In this document: positions 15,925-25,564 of the stretch, piece by piece
How positions within the stretch are numbered: the stretch's first letter is position 1
Layout: each line of letters opens with the position of its first letter
Assembly: GCA_902749685.1 (NCBI GenBank)
Contig: CACVKW010000217.1
Location: 1 to 56,972, forward strand
From: Olavius sp. associated proteobacterium Delta 1
Lineage (GTDB): Bacteria; Desulfobacterota; Desulfobacteria; Desulfobacterales; JAFDCJ01
DNA: 56,972 nt
Direction of reading: 5' to 3'
Notes under the pieces: generated by a model
The model's input: the letters and a program-made list of their open reading frames with translations, nothing else
The model's database searches: none
What the model was told of the DNA's origin: nothing
Translations under genes and position numbers: made by a program

Positions 15925-16932
15925 GTGGAAAACAATTTAGATCAAATACACCAGAACGGGCTCGCAGAAATTGAGGCCACTGAAAACAGCAATGATATCC
16001 AGGATCTTGCGGTGCGTTATCTGGGTCGCAAGGGGATTTTGACCCAGTATTTACGCAACATATCCAAACTGCCGGCCGAGCAAAGACCGGCGGCAGGTAA
16101 AAAAGCTAACGAAATCAAAACCATCCTGGATAAAGCCTTCAAACGGGCTGCTGAAAAATTTGCATCCGCGGGTTCGGCCAAAGACGACGGAATCGATGTT
16201 TCTCTGCCGGGCAGAGCGGCACCAGCCGGATATTTGCATCCGATTACCCAGATCAACAACCAGATGTGTGACATATTTTCCAGTCTGGGATTTGATATTG
16301 CCGAGGGGCCGGAAGTTGAGTCTGATTATTATAACTTCGAGGCGCTCAACTTTCCCAAAGATCATCCGGCCCGGGATATGCAGGATACTTTTTTTGTCAG
16401 CGAGGATGTGGTTTTAAGAACCCATACGTCTCCCCTGCAGATCAGGATCATGGAAAAACATCCGCCGCCCGTAAGAATCGTCTGTCCCGGTAAAGTGTAC
16501 CGCTGCGATTCTGACCTGACCCACACCCCCATGTTTCACCAGGTGGAGGGACTGCTGGTTGATGAAAATATTTCCTTCGGTGACCTGAAGGGTGTGCTGA
16601 CGACCTTCGTGCATCAGATGTTTGATGAACAAACGAGCCTCAGATTTCGCCCCAGTTTTTTCCCGTTTACCGAGCCCAGCGCGGAGGTGGATATTTTGTG
16701 TGTCATGTGCCGGGGCAAAGGATGCCGGGTTTGTTCCCATACGGGATGGATCGAAATCCTTGGTTCCGGTATGGTTCATCCCGCACTGTATGAAAATGTG
16801 GGCTATGATGCCGACCGTTACACCGGATTTGCATTCGGCATGGGCGTGGAGCGAATCGCCATGCTAAAATACGGCATCGACGACATTCGCAAGTTTTTCG
16901 ACAATGACATGCGATTTCTGGAGCAATTCTAA
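15925..16932 (+). CDS. pheS: Phenylalanyl-tRNA synthetase alpha subunit
   Basis: Catalytic class II subunit of the alpha2-beta2 PheRS, charging tRNA-Phe. The 335 residues comprise an N-terminal coiled coil, then the class II core with motif 2 (RIVCPGKVYRCDSDLTHTPM), FHQVEGLLVDENISFGDLKG, the FFPFTEPSAEVD segment and motif 3 FGMGVERIAMLKYG. The start is GTG (VENNLDQI); no in-frame ATG is better placed, and the ribosome binding site is weak. pheT begins 2 bp after its stop. Four cysteines in CVMCRGKGCRVCSHTG form the zinc-knuckle-like insertion common in this family. Confidence 0.96.
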   Translation: MENNLDQIHQNGLAEIEATENSNDIQDLAVRYLGRKGILTQYLRNISKLPAEQRPAAGKKANEIKTILDKAFKRAAEKFASAGSAKDDGIDVSLPGRAAPAGYLHPITQINNQMCDIFSSLGFDIAEGPEVESDYYNFEALNFPKDHPARDMQDTFFVSEDVVLRTHTSPLQIRIMEKHPPPVRIVCPGKVYRCDSDLTHTPMFHQVEGLLVDENISFGDLKGVLTTFVHQMFDEQTSLRFRPSFFPFTEPSAEVDILCVMCRGKGCRVCSHTGWIEILGSGMVHPALYENVGYDADRYTGFAFGMGVERIAMLKYGIDDIRKFFDNDMRFLEQF

Positions 16933-16934
16933 AG

Positions 16935-19352
16935 ATGAAAGTTAGCTTAAGCTGGCTAAAAGATTATGTTGATGTCACGATGGATCCGGCCGTTCTGGCG
17001 GATGCTCTGACCATGGCGGGACTGGAAGTTGATTCGGTCTCGGATCGTTATGCTTATCTTGACGGTGTCATTGTCGGCCGGGTCGATGAGGTAGCCCCTC
17101 ACCCCAACGCCGATAAGCTGACACTCTGCCGGGTAAACACGGGCGAGGGTCAGGTATCGGTGGTATGCGGGGCGCCCAACGTCAAACAAGGCATGCTGGC
17201 AGCGCTGGCAAAGCCCGGAACGGTTTTACCGCATGGGACCCGGCTTGAAAAAAACATCATCCGGGGAGAAACTTCCGAAGGCATGCTGTGCAGTGACGCC
17301 GAACTGGGACTGGGCGACGATCCCGGCGGCATCATGTCCCTGAATACCTCGTTGAAACCGGGCACGGGACTGGCCCAAGCCCTCGACCTGTCTGATACGG
17401 TGTTTGAACTGGATCTGACCCCCAATCGGCCGGACTGTCTGAGCGTGATCGGTATCGCCCGGGAAATTGCGATAATTCAAAATACCCCCCTGAAATATCC
17501 CGACTACGCCATTGAAGATAAGGCGGACACCATCCACCAAATGACTTCTGTAAAAATTGAGGCACCGGACCATTGTCCGCGTTATGCAGCCCGGCTGGTG
17601 GCAACGGTGAAGGTGACACCCTCACCGTTTTGGCTGCAGAATCGCCTGTTATCGGTCGGATTGCGGCCGATTAACAATATTGTCGATATCACCAATTTTG
17701 TAATGCTGGAAACCGGTCAACCGCTGCATGCCTTTGATTTTGATAATTTGACTGAAAACCGCATCGTCGTGCGACTGGCAGCCGCGGGTGAAAAATTTAC
17801 CACACTCGATGAGAAAGAGCGCAGCCTTGATTCGGAGATGCTCATGATCTGCGACGGTGAAAAGGCCGTCGGCGTGGGTGGCGTCATGGGTGGGCTCAAT
17901 TCTGAAATCGAAAATGACACCGCGCGTGTGTTGATCGAAGGCGCTTATTTTATCCCGGTCAGCATCCGTCGAACCTCCAAAAAATTGGGACTGAATACGG
18001 ATGCGTCTCATCGCTTTGAACGCGGCGTGGATCCGGAGGGCTGCGTTCGCGCCGTTAACCGGGCAGCCAAACTCATGGTAGAGATCGCCGGTGGCACTCT
18101 GGTAGACGGCATCATCGATGAGTATCCCCGCCTGCAAACTGCAAAAGATATTGAACTGGGCGTTAAGCGGACCAATCGACTGCTGGGTACAGATCTGGAT
18201 CGCAACCAGATCCAGCAATTTCTCGAATCGATTGAGTTCAAAGTCGAACCAATCGATCGTAATGAGGACCGATTGAAGGTCACACCGCCGACATTCAGGG
18301 TGGATGTGTCAAGACGGGAAGACCTGATGGAAGAAGTGGCCCGGCTATCCGGCTACAATAATATACCGACAACTTTTCCCGCAATGCCCGCCGAGGGCCG
18401 GCCACCGGCCCACAGGATACGACTCAGAAACCGGATAAAAGGGCTGATGAGCGGATTCGGTTTTACAGAAGCGATTGCCTACAGTTTTGTTCCCGAATCA
18501 TCCTGTGACCAGCTGCGTATGAAGGAACCGGATCCCCGCCGGTCGATGATTCGTATTTTAAATCCGCTATCCGAAGATCAGGCAGCCATGCGCACGAGCC
18601 TGGTGCCGGGAATCCTTGAAACCATGCGCCATAATATGGCCCGGCAGATCAAAAACTTAAAGCTATTTGAAACCGGCAAAATATTCCTTAAAACGGATCA
18701 GCAGGTCCTGCCCCGGGAACCTGAAATGCTGATTGCGCTGTGGACCGGGGCACGCACTGACGCATCATGGCACAGCCGTGAAAATCCGTGCGATTTTTAC
18801 GACATCAAGGGAGCCGCCGAAGCATTGATGCAAGCTTTAAAACTGGATGGGATCCGGTTTACAGCAATGGCTGACGACGCTTGCGAATATACCCGACCCG
18901 GCCATTCGGCTCAGATCATGGCATCGGACTCACCGGTAGGCCTGGTGGGTGAAATTAACCGCCGGGTAAGTGACAGCTACGATTTAAGACAAACAGCCTT
19001 TATCTTCGAACTCGATTTGGAAAAAATAGCCGGGTTGATTCCGCAAACCCGACAATCCAACCCGATCCCGCGCTTTCCGGCTATTTACCGCGATATTACC
19101 ATTATTGTCGACCGGGGGATTGAGACTCAGTCGGTGTTGGAAGCGGCTGAAAATTTTCAGGAAAAATTGATCGAGAATTTGAATTTGTTTGACGTTTTCG
19201 AAGGTGACCCGATCGCCGCCGGCAGAAAAAGCGTGTCGTTTCGCATCACCTACCGCTCGCCGGGCAAAACCTTGGTAGACGATGATGTCAATGATCTCCA
19301 CAAATCGATTACTGAACGGCTTCTGAATGCATTTGACGCCACGTTGCCCTAA
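16935..19352 (+). CDS. pheT: Phenylalanyl-tRNA synthetase beta subunit
   Basis: 805-residue beta subunit containing the editing and tRNA-binding domains. Seen in order are the N-terminal SLSWLKDYVDV, a tRNA_bind (EMAP-like) domain (VGRVDEVAPHPNADKLTLCR), the B3/B4 editing domain (NNIVDITNFVMLETGQPLHAFD), the B5 domain (GGTLVDGIIDEYP, then RRTSKKLGLNTDASHRFERG before it), and the C-terminal ferredoxin-fold anticodon-binding domain (RFPAIYRDITIIVDRGI). The length is normal. Spacing of 2 bp from pheS implies strict co-translation. Confidence 0.97.
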   Translation: MKVSLSWLKDYVDVTMDPAVLADALTMAGLEVDSVSDRYAYLDGVIVGRVDEVAPHPNADKLTLCRVNTGEGQVSVVCGAPNVKQGMLAALAKPGTVLPHGTRLEKNIIRGETSEGMLCSDAELGLGDDPGGIMSLNTSLKPGTGLAQALDLSDTVFELDLTPNRPDCLSVIGIAREIAIIQNTPLKYPDYAIEDKADTIHQMTSVKIEAPDHCPRYAARLVATVKVTPSPFWLQNRLLSVGLRPINNIVDITNFVMLETGQPLHAFDFDNLTENRIVVRLAAAGEKFTTLDEKERSLDSEMLMICDGEKAVGVGGVMGGLNSEIENDTARVLIEGAYFIPVSIRRTSKKLGLNTDASHRFERGVDPEGCVRAVNRAAKLMVEIAGGTLVDGIIDEYPRLQTAKDIELGVKRTNRLLGTDLDRNQIQQFLESIEFKVEPIDRNEDRLKVTPPTFRVDVSRREDLMEEVARLSGYNNIPTTFPAMPAEGRPPAHRIRLRNRIKGLMSGFGFTEAIAYSFVPESSCDQLRMKEPDPRRSMIRILNPLSEDQAAMRTSLVPGILETMRHNMARQIKNLKLFETGKIFLKTDQQVLPREPEMLIALWTGARTDASWHSRENPCDFYDIKGAAEALMQALKLDGIRFTAMADDACEYTRPGHSAQIMASDSPVGLVGEINRRVSDSYDLRQTAFIFELDLEKIAGLIPQTRQSNPIPRFPAIYRDITIIVDRGIETQSVLEAAENFQEKLIENLNLFDVFEGDPIAAGRKSVSFRITYRSPGKTLVDDDVNDLHKSITERLLNAFDATLP

Positions 19353-19357
19353 ATAAT

Positions 19358-19463
19358 GAAGATTGAAGATTGAAGATTTTTCGAAGTCGCTGCGCTCCGT
19401 CATTTTTAATAGGGATATATAAAATCGATGCGCTGAAAGCGCGCCATAAATATTCAATTTATT
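19358..19463. repeat. GACGGAGCGAAGCG-family intergenic repeat, inverted copy
   Basis: Reads GAAGATTGAAGATTGAAG, then CGCTGCGCTCCGTCATTTTT (reverse complement of the family core), then ATAAATATTCAAT. It fills most of the pheT to MerR gap. Confidence 0.65.
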
Positions 19464-19481
19464 TTCAGGATATGGTTGGCA

Positions 19482-19829
19482 ATGCGAAATCAAAAGCCGT
19501 ATCATATAAAAATTCCTGACAAGCTTTATTTCAAGATTGGTGAGGTCAGTGAGATATCCGGCCTCCCGAGCCATGTATTAAGGTTCTGGGAATCTGAATT
19601 TAAAAAAATCAAACCGCGGCGGACGGCCTCGGGGCAGCGGTCATATACCAGAAAAGATATCGAAACGATCCTTCAGATCAAGCACCTGCTCCATGGAAAA
19701 AAATTTACACTTGAAGGTGCCCGCAAATATTTGAATGCCAGAAACGAGTCTGAATCGCTGTCTGAGAAAGGGTTGCTGGCAGAATTGAAAGCAGAATTGA
19801 AAAGCATCCGGGACATGCTAGCTCCTTAA
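19482..19829 (+). CDS. MerR-family transcriptional regulator
   Basis: 115-residue small MerR-type protein: winged helix-turn-helix FKIGEVSEISGLPSHVLRFW followed by ESEFKKIKPRRTASGQRSYT and a short coiled-coil dimerisation helix. There is no effector-binding domain. ATG 19482 is chosen; an in-frame TTG two codons earlier is possible and closer to the AGGA upstream. MerR genes of this type directly after pheT (often with ihfA) are a recurring proteobacterial arrangement. Its target is unknown. Confidence 0.85.
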   Translation: MRNQKPYHIKIPDKLYFKIGEVSEISGLPSHVLRFWESEFKKIKPRRTASGQRSYTRKDIETILQIKHLLHGKKFTLEGARKYLNARNESESLSEKGLLAELKAELKSIRDMLAP

Positions 19830-19892
19830 AAGGTATTTTCATGCTTTATGTACAAATAAATCGAATTGGGATATCTTCGCTATTTTGTGACG

Positions 19893-20022
19893 ATTGAAGA
19901 TTTTCGATTGAAGATTGAATATTTAAGTCCGCCTCAGGCGGATTTCGATTTTAAAAATGACGGAGCGAAGCGATTTCCACAATTCTTCAATCTTCAATTC
20001 CGGCTTGTCCGGGTTTAGGGCA
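19893..20022. repeat. GACGGAGCGAAGCG-family intergenic repeat
   Basis: Core TAAAAATGACGGAGCGAAGC at 19952-19971. The left flank is GATTGAAGATTGAATATTTAA with a small hairpin GTCCGCCTCAGGCGGA (19927-19942). The right flank is TTCTTCAATCTTCAATTCC then GGCTTGTCCGG. It lies just upstream of the tRNA promoter. Confidence 0.7.
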
Positions 20023-20041
20023 ATTAGTTTGCCGAAAGTTA

Positions 20042-20069
20042 TTGACAATTCAATCAAATTGTCTTAAAT
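20042..20069 (+). promoter_or_regulatory. Promoter of tRNA-Gly
   Basis: Consensus TTGACA (20042-20047), 16 bp, TTAAAT (20064-20069). The predicted start is about 10 bp before the mature tRNA 5' end. Confidence 0.7.
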
Positions 20070-20086
20070 ATTTTAATCTTAGGCTA

Positions 20087-20162
20087 GCGGGCATAGCTCA
20101 GTTGGTAGAGTACAAGCTTCCCAAGCTTGGTGTCGCGAGTTCGAATCTCGTTGCCCGCTCCA
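20087..20162 (+). tRNA. tRNA-Gly, anticodon CCC
   Basis: 76-nt cloverleaf: acceptor GCGGGCA pairs with TGCCCGC, D arm GCTC/GAGT with AGTTGGTA loop, anticodon arm CAAGC-TTCCCAA-GCTTG giving anticodon CCC at 20120-20122, T arm GCGAG-TTCGAAT-CTCGT, discriminator T and encoded CCA at 20160-20162. It decodes GGG. It stands alone with its own promoter, between a MerR gene and rimP. Confidence 0.96.
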
Positions 20163-20314
20163 GCTTAAGTTCGCCTAATCCGTTTGATTTCGTGGTTTGG
20201 GGTGGTACTTGGTATGTATTGTGGGATGAACTTTAATTTTTCCTTATGGTTAATGGCATGAACAGATAATCTTTCTCGCTGTACATCAAGAAGATCTACC
20301 TGCAACATGAGGAA

Positions 20315-20341
20315 ACGGGCGACAGCCCGTTTTTGTGTTTT
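20315..20341 (+). promoter_or_regulatory. Terminator-like hairpin in the rimP leader
   Basis: Stem ACGGGC (20315-20320), loop GACA, GCCCGT (20325-20330), then TTTTTGTGTTTTT. It sits just before rimP. A hairpin plus T run at this position is a recognised proteobacterial rimP leader feature, likely controlling read-through into rimP-nusA-infB; that role here is inferred. It may also end the tRNA transcript. Confidence 0.65.
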
Positions 20342-20364
20342 TAAAGAGGGAATTTCTCGCTACG

Positions 20365-20883
20365 GTGAAAAAAAACAAACGCCATAGTAAACGCAAAGTC
20401 GAGTCAAAGGACCTGCGCCAGGGGCGGGCAAATGAACAGAAAGTGGTTAAACAGGTCTGGTCCCTGGCTGAGCCGTTGTGCGGATCCGAAGGACTGGAGT
20501 TGATACAGGTTGAGTACCAACGGGAGCCGGCCGGCAGAATATTGCGCCTGTATGTCGATAAGCCCGACGGAATCAAGCTGGATGATTGCGTGGGTGTCAG
20601 CCGTCAAATGAGCGATATTTTGGATGTCAATCTGGCGGATGTCGGACCTTACAGCCTTGAGGTAACCTCGCCGGGTTCTGAGCGTCCCCTGGCTAAAAAG
20701 GAAGACTTTGATAAATTTAAAGGAAACCGGGCAAAAATTAAGACTTATCAACCGCTTAACGGACGAAAAAATTATACAGGAGTTCTTTTGGGAATATCCG
20801 GTGATGAGGTAAGCCTGCAAATTGATGAGCAAATTATCGCCCTAGCATATACGAATATTTCAAAAGCACACCTTATTGAATAA
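20365..20883 (+). CDS. rimP: Ribosome maturation factor RimP
   Basis: 30S maturation factor. The protein has a basic N-terminal extension (KKNKRHSKRKVESKD), then the RimP N-domain (VWSLAEPLCGSEGLELIQVEY, REPAGRILRLYVDKPDGIKLDDC), LEVTSPGSERPL and an SH3-like C-domain. I chose GTG 20365; an in-frame GTG at 20335 lies inside the leader T run and is unlikely. The ribosome binding site is poor either way, so the start remains uncertain. nusA follows after 21 bp, the standard rimP-nusA-infB order. Confidence 0.92.
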   Translation: MKKNKRHSKRKVESKDLRQGRANEQKVVKQVWSLAEPLCGSEGLELIQVEYQREPAGRILRLYVDKPDGIKLDDCVGVSRQMSDILDVNLADVGPYSLEVTSPGSERPLAKKEDFDKFKGNRAKIKTYQPLNGRKNYTGVLLGISGDEVSLQIDEQIIALAYTNISKAHLIE

Positions 20884-20904
20884 AGCTGGAAATGGAGATA
20901 TCTG

Positions 20905-22338
20905 ATGTTTATCTCAGACATAAAACGTGTCGTAGAACAGGTTAGCCGGGATAAGGGCATTGATCGCGAGGTCCTTATCAAGGCGCTGGAAGAGGCTTTG
21001 CGATCTGCTGCCAGGAAAAAGTACGGCAATAAGATGGATATCGAAGTTCAATACAATGAAGAAAGCGGTGAGATCGAAGTCTTTCAGTTTAAAGAGGTCG
21101 CCGAGGTCGTCACTGAACCGGAGATTGAAATCAGCCTCCCGGAAGGTCGCAAGCTGGATCCCGAATGTGAGGTTGGTGACAGCCTTGGTTCCAAGATGGA
21201 TACCAGCACATTCGGACGCATAGCCGCCCAATCGGCCAAACAGGTCATTATCCAGAAAATGAAAGATGCCGAAAAAGATGCCGTCTATGCCAGTTTCATC
21301 GACCGTAAAGGGGAAATCCTAAACGGCATCGTTCAGCGGATCGATCGGGGCGATATTATCGTAAACCTGGGACATACCGATGGGGTAGTTCCGGTTCGTG
21401 AACAGGTTCCGAGGGAATCCTATCGGCGTGGGGATCGCATACGCGCTTTTATCCTTGATGTGCTGCACGAATCGCGCGGTCCCCAAATCGTTCTTTCCCG
21501 GACACATCCGAACTTCCTGATGGATCTTTTCCGAACCGAAGTACCGGAAATTAGCGAAGGCATCGTTAATATCATGGGGGCATCCCGCGAACCCGGTGTT
21601 CGTGCCAAAATTGCCGTGGCTTCTAATAATTCGGATATAGATCCCGTCGGTGCCTGCGTGGGCATGAAAGGCAGTCGCGTTCAAAACGTGGTGCAGGAAC
21701 TGCGGGGAGAAAAAATTGACATCATCCCCTGGCATGTAGATCCGGCTAAATTTGTATGCAATGCGCTGGCTCCGGCTGAAATATCCAGGGTGATAATCGA
21801 TGAAGCCAACAACTCGATGGAGGTCATCGTTCCGGACGAATTCCTGTCCATTGCTATCGGGAAAAAGGGACAGAATGTGAGGTTGGCATCCAAGCTTACC
21901 GGCTGGCACCTGGATGTGAAAAGCGAAACCCGCTACAACCAAGCCATGCAGACCGGTTATGACTCATTGGTGTCACTGCCCGGGGTCGGTATCAGTCTGG
22001 CTGATGCCTTATATGAAAGTGGCTTCTATTCAGCTGAAGAAATCGGCAACGCATCCATCGAGGATCTGACTCAAATTAGAGGAATCGGGGAAGAAAAGGC
22101 CGTTAAACTGCTGGCGGCGGCAAAGGTTACGGCAGCTGAAAACAGAGCGGCAGCCAGTGACGAGGAGACCGCTGAACACGAAGCTGCCGAGTCGGCCACT
22201 GAAGACGATGACGATGCTGCCGAACCGGTCGCTGAACACGAAGCTGCCGAGTCGGCCACTGAAGATGCAACCGCTGAGCCGGAGGATTCGCCAACGCCTG
22301 CGCAGCCTTCAGTTGAACCAGAATCGAAAGAAAATTAG
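20905..22338 (+). CDS. nusA: Transcription termination/antitermination factor NusA
   Basis: RNA-polymerase-associated factor. Domains in order are the N-terminal RNAP-binding region (VSRDKGIDREVLIKALEEAL), S1 (GILNGIVQR-like EILNGIVQRIDRGDIIVNLG), tandem KH domains (CVGMKGSRVQNVVQELRGEK; IAIGKKGQNVRLASKL), a helix-hairpin-helix region (LPGVGISLADALYESGFYSA) and an acidic Ala/Glu-rich tail from about residue 415. The tail contains two copies of AEHEAAESATED encoded by an almost perfect 60-bp-period DNA repeat (22171-22265). A GGAG site lies 7 bases upstream of the ATG. Length 477. Confidence 0.96.
   Translation: MFISDIKRVVEQVSRDKGIDREVLIKALEEALRSAARKKYGNKMDIEVQYNEESGEIEVFQFKEVAEVVTEPEIEISLPEGRKLDPECEVGDSLGSKMDTSTFGRIAAQSAKQVIIQKMKDAEKDAVYASFIDRKGEILNGIVQRIDRGDIIVNLGHTDGVVPVREQVPRESYRRGDRIRAFILDVLHESRGPQIVLSRTHPNFLMDLFRTEVPEISEGIVNIMGASREPGVRAKIAVASNNSDIDPVGACVGMKGSRVQNVVQELRGEKIDIIPWHVDPAKFVCNALAPAEISRVIIDEANNSMEVIVPDEFLSIAIGKKGQNVRLASKLTGWHLDVKSETRYNQAMQTGYDSLVSLPGVGISLADALYESGFYSAEEIGNASIEDLTQIRGIGEEKAVKLLAAAKVTAAENRAAASDEETAEHEAAESATEDDDDAAEPVAEHEAAESATEDATAEPEDSPTPAQPSVEPESKEN
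22171..22265 (+). repeat. 60-bp-period duplication in the nusA tail
   Basis: GCTGAACACGAAGCTGCCGA plus the following GTCGGCCACTGAAGA occurs at 22171 and again at 22231, identical over at least 35 bases. Recent in-frame duplication within the acidic tail. Confidence 0.9.
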
Positions 22339-22367
22339 CCTCAATAACGATTCGCGTCAACGCCCGT

Positions 22368-22470
22368 CCCGTGCATGGCACGGGATGGCCTGAATTTTCG
22401 GCCTCAGGCCGAAAAGGCAAGAGGACGTCAGTACTCTATGCGATGATCTTGCACTCCCGCCGTGGCGGGA
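22368..22470 (+). promoter_or_regulatory. Three consecutive hairpins in the infB leader
   Basis: Perfect stems CCCGTGC/GCACGGG (22368-22384), TTTTCGGCC/GGCCGAAAA (22395-22415) and TCCCGCC/GGCGGGA (22455-22470). The second and third are each followed by AAGGCAAGAG. No ylxR gene is present in this 185-bp spacer. Possible folding or attenuation element. Confidence 0.55.
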
Positions 22471-22523
22471 TTTGTAAGGCAAGAGCCACTTAGTGACAAA
22501 ATAATGTGCCTTAGGGGGACGTA

Positions 22524-25133
22524 ATGGCAAAGATTAGGGTTTATGAGCTCGCCAGAGACCTTAACCTGGAAAATAAAATTCTGCTGAGCAAGCTGGATGA
22601 TCTGGATATCTCTGTCAAGAGCCATATGAGTGCTCTGGATGATGACACCGTAGCCATAGTCAGGCAGCTGCTTTTCGGTAAAAAAGCAGAAACAATTGAA
22701 GAGACTCGCGTCAAGCCGACTGTCATTCGCCGCCGTAAAAAAGTGACGGTCCAAGCGGCTCCTGAACCGACAGCGGAACCGGAAGCATCGGACGACGCCC
22801 AAAAGCCGTTGGAAGAAGTCCCTGAACCAACGGAACCCGCCGATGAAAGCCCAGCCGCGCAAGAAGCACCGGAAGCAGTTGAAGCGGAAGCGGCCCAGAC
22901 TCAATCTGCAGATGGGGCTGCTACGGAAGCCAAAGTTGAAGCGCCGGAAGGGCTCAAAGGGAAGAAGACTAAAAAGGTCGCTAAAAAGGGCAAAAAACAG
23001 GAATCGGCTAAAATTATCCAACTGCCGGTAATACCGATCGAAGAACCAGCGACAAAAAAACTCACTAAAAAAGATAAAGCCAAAGCCAAGATTGAACCGC
23101 GGCCGGTCGGCAAACCAGCCGCGCCGAAACCCAAAGTTAAGCCGGAAGAAACATCGGTCAAAGATACCAAGAAAAAGAAGTGGAAGAAAAAAGGCGAAGA
23201 GGGTGATCACGATAGAAAATTCTTAAAAAAGAAAATATCATTTCGCAAAAAATCGGTTGTCGAAGGACAGGATCTTTACGATAGCGGCTACCGGTCTCGT
23301 AAGCCGCGCAAAGGAGCCAAAGCCAAAGTATCCGCCTCCGCCCAGAAAACCCAGATCACCACGGCCAAAGCCATCAAGCGCCGGATTAAGATCGATGAGG
23401 CTATCGTACTGTCCGAACTGGCAAAACGCATGGGCATCAAAGCCGGAGAAATGATCAGAACTCTCATGGAGATGGGTTTTATGGCCACCGTCAACCAGAG
23501 TATCGACTATGATACAGCAGCCCTGGTGGCAGCCGAGTTTAATTATGAAGTGGAGCGTGCGGGTGCGGCCTTCGAGGAGGAAGAGATATTAAAACAGGTA
23601 GCCGACGATCCGGAGAATTTACAGGAACGACCGCCGGTGGTAACCATCATGGGACATGTCGATCACGGTAAAACTTCTTTGCTCGATGTTATTCGTAAAA
23701 CCAGAATCACCGATATGGAAGCCGGAGGAATTACACAACATATCGGCGCCTATCATGTTGCCACCGCCAAAGGTCATATTGCCTTTCTTGATACGCCCGG
23801 ACATGAGGCGTTTACCGCCATGCGGGCCCGCGGTGCCAGAATTACCGATATCGTTGTTCTGGTAGTAGCCGCCGACGACGGTGTCATGCCCCAGACCCTG
23901 GAAGCCATCAACCACGCCCGGGCAGCCAATGTCCCGATTATCGTCGCGGTCAACAAGATCGACAAAGCCAATGCGGATCCGGACCGCGTGAAACGAGAGC
24001 TGGCCGAAAACGGTTTAACACCGGAAGATTGGGGTGGTGATACGATCTTTGTTCACGTATCCGCCAAGGAGAAAGAGGGAATTGAGGATCTGCTTGAAAT
24101 GATATCGCTACAGGCTGAGGTTTTGGAACTCAAGGCCAATGCGGATAAGCCGGCCATCGGTCATGTGGTCGAAGCAAAAATAGATTCCGGCCGGGGTCCG
24201 GTCGCCACGGTGCTGGTAAGGGAAGGCACCCTGAAAAACGGAGAACCGGTGGTTTGTGGAATTCATTTCGGAAAAATCAGGGCCATGCTCAACGATAGAG
24301 GCATGCCGGTGGAATCGGCCGGCCCTTCGATTCCGGTTGAAGTCCTGGGCCTGTCCGGTGTGCCCATGGCCGGTGATGAATTGATAGTTTTAGAAGATGA
24401 GAAAAGCGCCAAACAGGTCAGCCTGCACCGTGGCCAAAAACAGCGCTCCAAAGAACTGGCCCAGACCAACCGGCTCAGCCTGGACAAGCTCTATGAGCAA
24501 ATGCAGTTGGGTGAAGTCAAAGATCTGAACATTATTATTAAAGCGGATGTGCATGGTTCGAATGAAGCCCTGATTGAAGCACTGACCAAGCTATCCAATG
24601 AGGAAGTCAAGGTAAATGTGGTCCATTCGGCCACCGGAACCATCACCGAAACAGACATTTCCCTGGCGACGGTATCCAACGCAATCATCATGGGATTTAA
24701 CGTACGGCCGACTCCGAAAATTCAGGCGCTGGCAGCCGAAGAAAATGTTGATATGCGTTTTTACAATGTCATTTACGATGTCATCAAGGATGTCAAGGGT
24801 GCGCTGGTCGGGTTGATGGACTCCACTTATAAAGAACACATCCTGGGCTCGGCGGAAGTTCGCGAGGTATTTCAAATACCCAAGGTGGGAGCTATCGCCG
24901 GCAGCTACGTGACTGACGGAAAATTGGAACGGGGACAGAAAATCCGTGTTATCAGAGACGGCGTTCAAATATATGACGGTAAAAATTCTTCCCTGCGACG
25001 GTTTAAAGACGATGCCAAAGAAGTTCAGTCCGGTTACGAATGCGGCATCGGAGTTGAGAACTTCAATGATATTAAAGTCGGCGATGTTTTAGAGTGTTAT
25101 TATCTGGAAGAAATCAGACCGACAATGGAGTAG
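22524..25133 (+). CDS. infB: Translation initiation factor IF-2
   Basis: GTPase that delivers initiator tRNA to the 30S subunit. The 869 residues have an IF2_N module ([20 protein letters not shown]), a long low-complexity Ala/Glu/Lys linker to about residue 250, a second IF2_N-like module ([20 protein letters not shown]), and the G domain with G1 [10 protein letters not shown]2 [11 protein letters not shown]3 DTPGH and G4 NKID. The C-terminal beta-barrel and C1/C2 domains end at [20 protein letters not shown] lies upstream of the ATG. It is followed by a DUF503 gene and rbfA, a common order. Confidence 0.97.
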   Translation: MAKIRVYELARDLNLENKILLSKLDDLDISVKSHMSALDDDTVAIVRQLLFGKKAETIEETRVKPTVIRRRKKVTVQAAPEPTAEPEASDDAQKPLEEVPEPTEPADESPAAQEAPEAVEAEAAQTQSADGAATEAKVEAPEGLKGKKTKKVAKKGKKQESAKIIQLPVIPIEEPATKKLTKKDKAKAKIEPRPVGKPAAPKPKVKPEETSVKDTKKKKWKKKGEEGDHDRKFLKKKISFRKKSVVEGQDLYDSGYRSRKPRKGAKAKVSASAQKTQITTAKAIKRRIKIDEAIVLSELAKRMGIKAGEMIRTLMEMGFMATVNQSIDYDTAALVAAEFNYEVERAGAAFEEEEILKQVADDPENLQERPPVVTIMGHVDHGKTSLLDVIRKTRITDMEAGGITQHIGAYHVATAKGHIAFLDTPGHEAFTAMRARGARITDIVVLVVAADDGVMPQTLEAINHARAANVPIIVAVNKIDKANADPDRVKRELAENGLTPEDWGGDTIFVHVSAKEKEGIEDLLEMISLQAEVLELKANADKPAIGHVVEAKIDSGRGPVATVLVREGTLKNGEPVVCGIHFGKIRAMLNDRGMPVESAGPSIPVEVLGLSGVPMAGDELIVLEDEKSAKQVSLHRGQKQRSKELAQTNRLSLDKLYEQMQLGEVKDLNIIIKADVHGSNEALIEALTKLSNEEVKVNVVHSATGTITETDISLATVSNAIIMGFNVRPTPKIQALAAEENVDMRFYNVIYDVIKDVKGALVGLMDSTYKEHILGSAEVREVFQIPKVGAIAGSYVTDGKLERGQKIRVIRDGVQIYDGKNSSLRRFKDDAKEVQSGYECGIGVENFNDIKVGDVLECYYLEEIRPTME

Positions 25134-25224
25134 AAAGATGGCGGATTGCGGATTGGGGATTGCGGATTTTTAATCGGAATAGCTCAAATAACGAATAATC
25201 CTACCCGCATCCGCCGAAGGTGGA

Positions 25225-25258
25225 GAATTGAAAATTGAAGATTGCAAATTGAATATTT
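25225..25258. repeat. Fragment of the ATTGAATATTTAA repeat family
   Basis: GAATTGAAAATTGAAGATTG then CAAATTGAATATTTA, matching the flank of the larger family copies (reverse complement of 43150-43185). Just upstream, 25139-25172 is a short tandem of GCGGATTG units. Confidence 0.55.
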
Positions 25259-25276
25259 AGGGATCTAACATCTGCC

Positions 25277-25564
25277 ATGGTTGTCGGTACCGGACTCATC
25301 ACCTTGAGATTGCACGATTGCCGCTCTTTGAAGGGCAAACGCAAAATTGTCAAGTCAATGATCAACAGATTGCGCAACAATTTTAATGCTTCGATCGCCG
25401 AAGTGGGATCAAACGACATTTATCAGAAGGCTGAAATTGGATTTTCGCTGATTGGCAACGACGCGGCCCTGATCAACTCGAAAATTGACAAACTTTTCAA
25501 TATGGCTGAAGATTTAGGCCTGGCTGAGATTATTGATACGGAAATGGAAATAATTCACTTATGA
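25277..25564 (+). CDS. DUF503 (YlxP-like) family protein
   Basis: 95-residue cytoplasmic protein with the family signature LRLHDCRSLKGKRKIVKSMI, then NRLRNNFNASIAEVG and the C-terminal VDTEMEII-like IIDTEMEIIHL. It often sits between infB and rbfA, as here, and is presumed to act in ribosome or rRNA metabolism, although its biochemical role is not established. Its stop overlaps the rbfA start (ATGA, 25561-25564), so translation is coupled. The ribosome binding site is weak. Confidence 0.9.
   Translation: MVVGTGLITLRLHDCRSLKGKRKIVKSMINRLRNNFNASIAEVGSNDIYQKAEIGFSLIGNDAALINSKIDKLFNMAEDLGLAEIIDTEMEIIHL

Noticed and set aside
20042..20236. Open frame of 64 codons across the tRNA-Gly region
   Set aside because: It runs through the tRNA gene and its promoter, and has no ribosome binding site or protein-like features.
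22171..22265. NusA tail duplication as a functional novelty
   Set aside because: Ala/Glu-rich tails of NusA vary freely and short tandem duplications there are expected; recorded as a repeat only.
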